A stretch of 64,000 bases of DNA from Chitinophagales bacterium. GTDB taxonomy: Bacteria > Bacteroidota > Bacteroidia > Chitinophagales > LD1. The notes under the pieces are model-generated. The model saw only the letters and a program-made list of their open reading frames with translations. It was not told where the DNA came from and did not search any database. Both the position numbers and the translations under genes were made by a program. The stretch is from contig JAEUVA010000012.1 in assembly GCA_016787045.1 (NCBI GenBank), positions 124,001 through 188,000 on the forward strand, read 5' to 3'. This document shows, piece after piece, positions 18,324 through 25,059 of the stretch. Positions within the stretch are counted from its first letter, which is position 1. Every line of letters begins with the position of its first letter.

Positions 18324-19133
18324 ATGTCCAAAACTGTACTTACTGCTGTATTGCTTGTCTTCTTGGCCGCAAAACCCAAAACTGAGTTTTCGTTACATGG
18401 TAAACAGAGCAAAAATTTCTATTACATTCCTCAAAACTCGGGTTTTCTGATTAACAAGGCAGAAGTAACCAATGCAGAATACCGACAGTTTTTAAACCAC
18501 TTGGTATCTATTAATGACCTTGAAAAACTTAGTGAAGCACACGTAGATTCTATGCGGTGGAAAGATGAATTCAGCTATGGCGAACCATACTTCAACTACT
18601 ATTTCCAACACCCCGCATACAACAATTATCCGGTGGTTAACATCAGCAAGCGTGGTGCAGAGTTGTATTGCCAGTGGCTTACGGATAATTACAATGCCAC
18701 GGCCAAGAATAAAGTGCTCTTTCGCTTACCCACCGAGCAAGAATGGATACTTGCCGCCCAAGGAGGCAACCCGAATGCCAAATACGCCTGGGAGGGAGAA
18801 TCGCTCACTTACACCAAAAAAGGTAAATGGTATGGCGAACCACTATGCAATGCGCGAATAAAAACAGTAACTTTAAAAAACGATACGCTGAAAACCAATC
18901 CATCAGCAGATATAACCGCACCGGCTATTTCATACCTACCCAATGCGTATGGATTATTTAATATGTGTGGCAATGTATCCGAAATGATAAGCGATAAGCC
19001 CATCACAAAGGGAGGCAGTTGGAGATCGTTGCCGGAAAAGATTGACATCAATACCTCTGAAAATTTTGACGGTAAACCATCGCCCACAATGGGTTTCAGA
19101 GTGGTAGCCGTTCCTGTTAACGCAGCAATGTAA
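18324..19133 (+). CDS. SUMF1/FGE-sulfatase-domain protein, exported
   Basis: 269 residues. Short hydrophobic N-terminus that may be a signal peptide, then the formylglycine-generating-enzyme-like fold: NKAEVTNAEYRQFL at the start, FRLPTEQEWILAAQGG in the middle, NMCGNVSEM and GGSWRS near the end. Bacteroidota gliding lipoproteins GldJ and GldK share this domain, but no lipobox is seen here and it is shorter. The active-site cysteine pair of true FGE is not evident, so a structural or binding role is likelier. Its last 17 bases overlap the end of the convergent T9SS gene. Confidence 0.8.
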   Translation: MSKTVLTAVLLVFLAAKPKTEFSLHGKQSKNFYYIPQNSGFLINKAEVTNAEYRQFLNHLVSINDLEKLSEAHVDSMRWKDEFSYGEPYFNYYFQHPAYNNYPVVNISKRGAELYCQWLTDNYNATAKNKVLFRLPTEQEWILAAQGGNPNAKYAWEGESLTYTKKGKWYGEPLCNARIKTVTLKNDTLKTNPSADITAPAISYLPNAYGLFNMCGNVSEMISDKPITKGGSWRSLPEKIDINTSENFDGKPSPTMGFRVVAVPVNAAM

Positions 19134-20598
19134 CGTTACCCTTAGCAGAGTTAGTTTTAGATTGCCCGCTCAGTTGATACTGGCAATTCCAAACATATAC
19201 TCCCATAGGTTGCTGGGTTTCTTTGTACACGCCATCCCAGCCATCCAATGGGTCGCTGGTTTCAAACACCAACTCACCCCAGCGGTTGTACACTTGTATG
19301 GTGAGCTTTACAATGTCTTTGTTGAGTACTCTAAACTTATCGTTAGCTCCATCGCCATTAGGCGAAAATGCGGTAGGAATCAATAGCTGCGGTGAGTTGA
19401 CAATAACACGAAGCGAATCAGAAACCGAGCAGCCCGCATCGTCCACAATAGTTAACGTGTATTGGGTAGTAGTACTTGGGCTTGCCGTTGGGTTTTCGCA
19501 ATTAGTACAACTGATATTAGAGTTGGGTACCCAGTTAAATGAAGCCACACTTAACGTGGTATGTACCGGATTGAGTGTAACACTTTCGCCAAGGGTAATG
19601 GTTTCATCTGGCCCCGCATCTAAGGTGAATTTTTTACGCGCCAAAGCAAACGGCTCCGGTTGAAAATCGCTTACTCCACTAACGGTAACCGTACTAAATC
19701 CAAGCCCGTTGCCGGTGGTTGAAGTACCGAGGTAGTTCCACTGGTTGGGAGCATCCCAATGGGCTTCGTCTGTCCAGGTGCCATCGCTCACGGGGTCAAA
19801 ATACATGGTTAACCCCGCTGCACTGCTACCGGAAGTTTGATACAAACGATGATAAAAATTGGGGTTAACTAAGCACAACAAATTATCTGTAACTGCTACA
19901 TTGTAACCATCATTAGTAGCATTGCCTTTTACTACCATAGCCCCGTACGTGTTTGCAGCCGCGCTACCGGGCAAAAAACTCATGGGGCGAAAAAGTGAAG
20001 GCGGATTAACATACGAAGGCGAACCGGTAGGAAATAAATACGAGCCGGTAGAGTTGGTAGCGCGCGATAATTTGCCAGCACCTAAAGAACTTACAAATCC
20101 GCTATTGCGCGTAACAGCGTTTATCGCTCCATTGGTAATCAGCATTTCGTGAGCATCGGTGGCCAACTCGGCATCGTTGAGCCGTAATTCGCCACTTACC
20201 ACCGCGTTTAGAGTTTGACGCTTTACACTATTACCACCCAACAAACTCAAATTATTAAAAGTAGTCACCGATGTACCGGTTATTTGCTGAGCAGTACCAT
20301 TCATTTCTACCCAACTGCTGCTACCGGTGTAGTTGTTGTTATTTTCCCAATTTCCGCTCAGGCGTATGGTATCACCGGTGGCGGTTATACTTCCATCGTT
20401 GGTAATATTGCCTTCTACTACTACAGTTCCGTTATTATCAATTACTCCGGTGCCTGAGTTATACAACGAGTTAGTTTTAATAACCATAAACCCGCCATCT
20501 TTCACATAAATGTTAGCACCATTGTTGTTGAATAATGCCTGAGCACTAACCGCAGTGGTTAGCACAGAAAATAAAAAGAGGTGGTATAGTTTATTCAT
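19117..20598 (-). CDS. T9SS cargo with gliding-motility-associated (type B) C-terminal domain
   Basis: 493 residues. Start at ATG 20598 (MNKLYHLFLF...) because a good signal peptide follows (cut near VSAQ); the upstream in-frame extension is not signal-like. The middle has beta-rich stretches similar to autotransporter-like adhesins (NNGTVVVEGNITNDGSI). After a Cys-pair module (ISCTNCENPT) comes the C-terminal domain FSPNGDGANDKF ... VYNRWGELVF ... GVYVWNCQYQ, the CHU_C/type B signal for export through T9SS. Surface or secreted; function otherwise unknown. Convergent overlap of 17 bases with the SUMF1-like gene. Confidence 0.88.
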   Translation of the reverse strand: MNKLYHLFLFSVLTTAVSAQALFNNNGANIYVKDGGFMVIKTNSLYNSGTGVIDNNGTVVVEGNITNDGSITATGDTIRLSGNWENNNNYTGSSSWVEMNGTAQQITGTSVTTFNNLSLLGGNSVKRQTLNAVVSGELRLNDAELATDAHEMLITNGAINAVTRNSGFVSSLGAGKLSRATNSTGSYLFPTGSPSYVNPPSLFRPMSFLPGSAAANTYGAMVVKGNATNDGYNVAVTDNLLCLVNPNFYHRLYQTSGSSAAGLTMYFDPVSDGTWTDEAHWDAPNQWNYLGTSTTGNGLGFSTVTVSGVSDFQPEPFALARKKFTLDAGPDETITLGESVTLNPVHTTLSVASFNWVPNSNISCTNCENPTASPSTTTQYTLTIVDDAGCSVSDSLRVIVNSPQLLIPTAFSPNGDGANDKFRVLNKDIVKLTIQVYNRWGELVFETSDPLDGWDGVYKETQQPMGVYVWNCQYQLSGQSKTNSAKGNVTLLR

Positions 20599-20700
20599 AC
20601 GCTGATAACTAACGCAATTTAAGAAGTTCGTTTCATGGTGCAATAGGCAGATGCAAATTGTGGGAAGTGCGTTGCTCAAACTTTGCTTCAATCGGTTTTT

Positions 20701-20708
20701 TACTTTCG
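20701..20708 (+). promoter_or_regulatory. -7 box for the helicase gene (TACTTTCG)
   Basis: TACTTTCG ends 6 bases before the ATG at 20715; a TTTG lies upstream at 20682-20685. The implied transcript is nearly leaderless and supports 20715 as start over the upstream in-frame 20658. Confidence 0.5.
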
Positions 20709-20714
20709 CCACCC

Positions 20715-22889
20715 ATGCAAAACCGCGAATACGAGTTAGCCAAACAGTTTGCGCTGTACACCAACCAGCATTTTTTTCTTACCGGCAAAGCCGGCAGCGG
20801 CAAGACCACTTTGCTCAAAGAAATTGCTCGGCAAACCACCAAAAATTTTGTGATTGTGGCTCCTACCGGAGTAGCCGCCATCAATGCCGGTGGAGTAACA
20901 CTTCATTCGCAGTTTAACTTGCCGCTCACTTCGTTTATTCCATCTGGCGATTGGGTAGATTTGAACATAGTAACCAACCGTAGGGCGCTGGTTGAGCACA
21001 TGAACTTTCGCAAAGACAAGCGCAAGGTGATACAAGAAATGGAATTGCTCATTGTGGATGAAGTAAGCATGGTGCGGGCAGATATTTTAGATGCAGTTGA
21101 CTTTGTGATGCGCACCGTGCGCAGAAACAGCAAGCCCTTTGGCGGTGTGCAAGTAATGCTTATCGGTGATATGCACCAGCTGCCTCCGGTGGTCAAAGAC
21201 CACGAGTGGAGCATTTTGAAAAACTATTATACATCGCCCTACTTTTTTGATGCCGTAGTTTGGAAACAATTACATGCGGCAGAAATTGAGTTAAAGAAAA
21301 TTTACCGCCAAAGCGATGAACGTTTTTTGCGCCTGCTCAACAACATACGCCACCAGCAGTTAGATGAAGATGATTATGAGGAACTAAAAAAAAGGTACAA
21401 TCCATCTTTCCGCGCCAACGAGCCGGGATACATTGTGCTAACCACGCACAACAACAAAGCCAATAGCGTAAACGAAAGTGAGTTAAATAAACTAAGAACT
21501 TACGCTTATGAGTTTGAGGCAAAAGTGAGTGGCGATTTTCCGGAGCATATTTATCCGTGCGATAAGGTGTTGCGGCTTAAAGAAGGTGCGCAAGTGATGT
21601 TTACCCGCAACGATGCTGCCGATGGCATGTACTACAACGGCAAGTTAGCTACGGTAAAAAGTATTGATGATGATGGAGTAATCGTAACCTTTCAGGATAG
21701 CCAGCGCGATTATAAACTAAAGCGCGAAGTCTGGGAAAACATATCGTACAAAGTAGATGAAGGGCAAGAAAAAATTGAGAAAAATATTACCGGCACCTTT
21801 AGCCAGTATCCTTTACGATTGGCTTGGGCCATTACCATACACAAAAGCCAGGGCTTAACTTTTGATAAAGTGATTATAGATGCCGGCAGTTCGTTTGCAG
21901 CCGGGCAGGTGTATGTGGCACTCTCGCGGTGCCGGAGCTTAGAAGGCATTGTGCTGCACTCGCTCATTACTCAAAGTGCCCTGCATAGCGATGAAAAAAT
22001 TACGGAGTTTAGCGAAGACCACCACACCGAGGGCGACTTGCTGGAAATATTAGATGAAGCCAAAGTGGCCTATGCCAATGAGCAACTCAAAAAATATTTT
22101 GAGTTCAACAAGCTGCGTTTAAAAATTGGGGACTGGAAAGAAGAGCTACTGGAAAAAGATATTCCCGAAAAAGAAAAAGCGCTGCAACTTTTTGATGACA
22201 TCACTAAAGCCATTGATGAAATTGTATCTACGGCCGAAAAATTTGAACCGCAACTACAACAACTATTAAACAATTTTAATCGCGATAAGAGAGCAGTTAC
22301 AGCCCTGCGCGAGCGTTCGGCTAAGGCCATTGAGTATTTCACCGAGCAGATTTACACACGGCTCATAGAGCCCATGCACCAACATATTGCTGCTTTGGCC
22401 TACAAAACCAAAGTGAAGCGCTACGTACAACAGTTGCAAGTGGTAGAAGAAACCTTCTGGCACAAACTCAACCAACTGTACAACGCCCGGTTTATGGATG
22501 AAAAAATTTATGTGGGCGAAATCAAGTACAGCAAAGAAAAACTGCACACCGTAGCCACCTCGGTAACCAGCGGTAAAAAAGAAAAAGGCGGCACTTACAA
22601 AGATACCTTAGACCTGCACCGCAAAGGCAAAACCGCCAAAGAAATTGCTGAAATACGTGGCCTGGCAGTAAGCACTGTAAAGGGTCATTTAGGCAGATGG
22701 ATTGTGAAAGGTGAAATTAAAATTGAAGAAGTGCTGCCACCAAATATCATTGCAGATCTCACTGCCTTTTACAAAACCGAAGAAGAAAAAAATGTAGCCG
22801 CTGCGCTGCGCAAATTTGGTGAAAAGTACGATGCCAACGATGTGCGCTTGCTGCTGAATTACCTTTACCCGGCCAATGCAAAACATTAA
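20715..22889 (+). CDS. PIF1/RecD-like helicase with C-terminal helix-turn-helix domain
   Basis: 724 residues. N-terminal AAA/PIF1-type helicase: Walker A GKAGSGKTT (24-32), VIVAPTGVAAINAGG, Walker B LIVDEVSMV, GDMHQLPPV, and a RecD-like C-terminal motif LRLAWAITIHKSQGLTFDKV with VALSRCRSLEG. The last ~120 residues hold an HTH of the kind found at the end of RecQ (GKTAKEIAEIRGLAVSTVKGHL). It likely unwinds 5'-3' on DNA; the biological role is not known. ATG 20715 (MQNREYEL) is chosen from the promoter position and family N-termini. Divergent from the T9SS gene. Confidence 0.9.
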   Translation: MQNREYELAKQFALYTNQHFFLTGKAGSGKTTLLKEIARQTTKNFVIVAPTGVAAINAGGVTLHSQFNLPLTSFIPSGDWVDLNIVTNRRALVEHMNFRKDKRKVIQEMELLIVDEVSMVRADILDAVDFVMRTVRRNSKPFGGVQVMLIGDMHQLPPVVKDHEWSILKNYYTSPYFFDAVVWKQLHAAEIELKKIYRQSDERFLRLLNNIRHQQLDEDDYEELKKRYNPSFRANEPGYIVLTTHNNKANSVNESELNKLRTYAYEFEAKVSGDFPEHIYPCDKVLRLKEGAQVMFTRNDAADGMYYNGKLATVKSIDDDGVIVTFQDSQRDYKLKREVWENISYKVDEGQEKIEKNITGTFSQYPLRLAWAITIHKSQGLTFDKVIIDAGSSFAAGQVYVALSRCRSLEGIVLHSLITQSALHSDEKITEFSEDHHTEGDLLEILDEAKVAYANEQLKKYFEFNKLRLKIGDWKEELLEKDIPEKEKALQLFDDITKAIDEIVSTAEKFEPQLQQLLNNFNRDKRAVTALRERSAKAIEYFTEQIYTRLIEPMHQHIAALAYKTKVKRYVQQLQVVEETFWHKLNQLYNARFMDEKIYVGEIKYSKEKLHTVATSVTSGKKEKGGTYKDTLDLHRKGKTAKEIAEIRGLAVSTVKGHLGRWIVKGEIKIEEVLPPNIIADLTAFYKTEEEKNVAAALRKFGEKYDANDVRLLLNYLYPANAKH

Positions 22890-22958
22890 GTGCATCGCCA
22901 AAAAATGTGCAACAGCGCACATAATATGGTGCTTGGCTATAACATCACTCAGAAAATA

Positions 22959-23159
22959 ATGCGCAACAACACCAAGCTAAAAACGCTCTTGCTCAAATAC
23001 ACCGTTTCGTTTGATATGGATGATAACGGGTTGTTCACGCTCCTACTTATCGACAAAAACACCAACAATACCCATGCGTTTGAAGGCGAAAGCTACGGCA
23101 AGGTATTAGCCAAGGCCTACAGCTATCTACTCAGGGTTTTGAAAGAAGACAAGAGATAA
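22959..23159 (+). CDS. Small conserved-looking hypothetical protein
   Basis: 66 residues from ATG 22959 (MRNNTKLKTLLLKY...). Alternative starts are ATG 22926 and GTG 22890. No cysteine pair, signal or membrane segment; the pattern alternates like a small alpha/beta protein. It begins 69 bases after the helicase stop, so it may be on the same transcript, and a hairpin terminator follows at 23194. I recall similar short proteins in Bacteroidota but cannot name a family. Confidence 0.6.
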   Translation: MRNNTKLKTLLLKYTVSFDMDDNGLFTLLLIDKNTNNTHAFEGESYGKVLAKAYSYLLRVLKEDKR

Positions 23160-23193
23160 TGAAATTATCCCACAAACCAGCCAACCTGTAAAT

Positions 23194-23225
23194 AGCTTTC
23201 CAAAGTTTTCAAAACTTCAGAAAGC
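23194..23225. terminator. Imperfect 32-base palindrome
   Basis: Arms AGCTTTCCAAAGTTTT and the near-complement CAAAACTTCAGAAAGCT form a long hairpin between the small hypothetical gene and the reverse barrel gene. It can end transcripts from both sides. The shape is that of a dispersed Bacteroidota intergenic palindrome. Confidence 0.6.
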
Positions 23226-23234
23226 TTGTGTGGG

Positions 23235-23861
23235 CTAAAAAGTCCCCAACCGCAAAAACACCACACCGCTTACTCCATTAAGTTGGCTGCTTTTAAAACT
23301 TTGAAACTCTTTGCCAAAAGCTACGCGGTAATTGACCCCCACTCCTACTCTAAAAATTTTGGTAGCATTCCACACGCCTTGCAGCGCGGGGATCAGCATG
23401 GCATAATCGTTGCGAAAAGTTTTTTGAGCACCATTTTCATATTTAGCACTGGCCCAACCCACCGCCAACTCAGGATGAAAAGAAACCGGTTTGTTGTGAA
23501 ACAAGATATAGCCAAAACCAGCCCCCGCAAAATGGTGCACCAGATTATGCTCGGCATTTACATTGTCCGGATGGGTAATGTACGCAATGTTTTGTCGGCT
23601 GCTCAGCACATGATACTTGGCAGATAACACATACTTATGATTCATCACCCAGTTTAAGCTCAGCCCGGTGAGCATGCCCCCCTTTTTTTTGAGGATTTGC
23701 CCGCCTATGGCTTCGGCTCCCACATAACCCTTACTGTCAAATTTTTTAGCAGCAAAAAAAGGCGAAGCAGTAGAGGTATCTTCTTCTATCAATTGTGCTG
23801 TGCACCATTGACCCGCCCCCAAAAGAAATAGAGTAAAAAGCGCAGCTTTAAGCCATTTCAT
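23235..23861 (-). CDS. Predicted outer-membrane beta-barrel protein, unknown function
   Basis: 208 residues from ATG 23861. Signal peptide MKWLKAALFTLFLLGAGQ then mature protein with alternating polar/aromatic strands (SLNWVMNHKYVLSAKYHVL, GVGVNYRVAFGKEF) and a terminal Phe, as in small outer-membrane barrels. An open frame continues 50 codons upstream but has no signal-like content. No enzyme motif seen. It stands alone between two terminators. Confidence 0.72.
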   Translation of the reverse strand: MKWLKAALFTLFLLGAGQWCTAQLIEEDTSTASPFFAAKKFDSKGYVGAEAIGGQILKKKGGMLTGLSLNWVMNHKYVLSAKYHVLSSRQNIAYITHPDNVNAEHNLVHHFAGAGFGYILFHNKPVSFHPELAVGWASAKYENGAQKTFRNDYAMLIPALQGVWNATKIFRVGVGVNYRVAFGKEFQSFKSSQLNGVSGVVFLRLGTF

Positions 23862-23984
23862 GGGTGCGATAATACAATATTCAAACCGGATGGGTGTGAT
23901 AAAGCTGCCACTATATTGGCGGTATATCCACTCTTGAGAGGGGAGTGAGCAAGCCGGCAGGGCAGCAGGGGTGTGTTTGTCCAA

Positions 23985-24022
23985 TAAAAAAACCCCGCAG
24001 GTTTTACGCAACTGCGGGGTTT
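23985..24022 (-). terminator. rplS terminator
   Basis: Ten-base arms AACCCCGCAG (23991-24000) and CTGCGGGGTT (24012-24021) with a T-run on the reverse strand beyond 23991. Lies 23 bases after the rplS stop. Confidence 0.85.
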
Positions 24023-24044
24023 CAAATATGCTGTCGGATAAAAA

Positions 24045-24410
24045 CTATCCCGCTGTTTCCAATATACGCTTCTCTTGAATACGAGAGGCCTTACCCTTGC
24101 GGCCACGCTGATAAAACAGCTTGGCTCTGCGCACACGGCCTACTTTGTTTACCACAATTTCATCTACAAACGGAGAACCCAACGGAAATACCCGCTCTAC
24201 ACCCACACCGTTTGATATTTTACGTACCGTAAACATTTGAGTAGCACCCTCGCCACGTACCTGAATCACATCACCACGAAACTCCTGAATACGCTCCTTG
24301 TTACCTTCAGTAATTTTGTACGATACAGTTACGTTATCACCGGGGCCAAATTCAGGGTGAGTTTTCCCTGCAAAAAAGGCATCTTGTACGGCTTTGATTT
24401 TCGGATTCAT
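24045..24410 (-). CDS. rplS: 50S ribosomal protein L19
   Basis: 121 residues, the usual length. Starts MNPKIKAVQDAFF; the L19 core is visible in GDNVTVSYKITEGNKERIQ, FRGDVIQVRG, and the end RGRKGKASRIQEKR. L19 sits at the 30S-50S interface. An open frame extends 43 codons upstream but ATG 24410 matches the family. It stands alone here rather than with rpsP-rimM-trmD. Confidence 0.97.
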   Translation of the reverse strand: MNPKIKAVQDAFFAGKTHPEFGPGDNVTVSYKITEGNKERIQEFRGDVIQVRGEGATQMFTVRKISNGVGVERVFPLGSPFVDEIVVNKVGRVRRAKLFYQRGRKGKASRIQEKRILETAG

Positions 24411-24447
24411 GGTATGCGGTTTTATCTGTTTTTCAAAAAATGGAACG

Positions 24448-24455
24448 CAAAAGTA
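24448..24455 (-). promoter_or_regulatory. -7 box for rplS (TACTTTTG)
   Basis: Perfect TAnnTTTG on the reverse strand, 37 bases before the rplS ATG. A clear -33 box at ideal distance is not seen. Confidence 0.5.
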
Positions 24456-24560
24456 AAAATCTCCGGCAAAAACAGAAATGTTTTGTCTAATAAAGGTGGC
24501 AATGGTAGAATGGAGGCCTTGTTTTTTTGAAACCACCAAAGCATATTATCCACTCAAGCA

Positions 24561-24623
24561 ACCTAAGAGCATACTCAAGACACCCAAGAGCATACTCAAG
24601 AAACCTAAGAGCATACTCAAGAT
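24561..24623. repeat. Three tandem copies of a 21-base unit
   Basis: Units ACC(T/C)AAGAGCATACTCAAGA(C/A/T) at 24561-24581, 24582-24602, 24603-24623; only one or two bases differ between copies. No long reading frame covers them, though each unit is an exact number of codons. Part of the 649-base gap between rplS and the large T9SS gene. Confidence 0.9.
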
Positions 24624-24695
24624 GCCATATTGTCAAATCAGGCAATCATATCCAACACCCAGCAAACCATAACCTCCACCCATTCCGAGCCGTTC

Positions 24696-24856
24696 TTCGC
24701 CCTTATTGGTGTTTACTATCGGTGGGTGTCCCACCCACCGAAAATAGAATTTCGCCCTTGTTGGTGTTATAGCTTCGGCTCTGCCGATGCGGCACCAACA
24801 AGTAAAAAGAGGAATGCTTTTCGCCCTTTTACTATCGGTGGGTGTCCCACCCACCG
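24696..24856. repeat. Composite palindromic repeat cluster
   Basis: Two identical 21-base hairpins CGGTGGGTG-TCC-CACCCACCG at 24720-24740 and 24836-24856. Between and before them, a direct repeat TTCGCCCTT(A/G)TTGGTGTT at 24696 and 24751, and its inverted form CACCAACAAG at 24793-24802, enclosing a smaller TTCGGC/GCCGA stem. No gene is seen here. It looks like a degenerate REP-type or foldback element. Confidence 0.8.
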
Positions 24857-24934
24857 AAATCTGATAACAAACACAACCTGACAAGTGAAGGGACTACCTA
24901 AAAGTAAACAAGCTGCCCAAATTTATGTATTACC

Positions 24935-25002
24935 TGCGGGCTTTAGCCCGCACACAACAATAGTATTTCCGTTTATCCACCGGCTTTGGTTTTAGTCATT
25001 GG
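24935..25002. repeat. REP-like repeat, copy A (pairs with 34077-34146)
   Basis: Begins with the palindrome GCGGGCTTTAGCCCGC (24936-24951) and continues with a tail matching the copy at 34077-34146 at most positions (TTCCG-TTATCC--CGG-TTTGG-TTTAG-CATTGG). Two copies 9 kb apart in gene-free gaps suggest a dispersed element. Confidence 0.8.
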
Positions 25003-25045
25003 TTTTGCCCACCGTACATTTCTGTTTCTAAGTTCGTCTTTCTTC

Positions 25046-25053
25046 TATATTCG
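25046..25053 (+). promoter_or_regulatory. -7 box for the T9SS gene (TATATTCG)
   Basis: TATATTCG, one mismatch from TAnnTTTG, ends 6 bases before the ATG at 25060. No convincing -33 box. Confidence 0.4.
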
Positions 25054-25059
25054 CCAACC

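Noticed and set aside
24561..24623. Possible CRISPR array
   Set aside because: Units are directly abutting 21-base copies with no spacers, and there is no cas gene.
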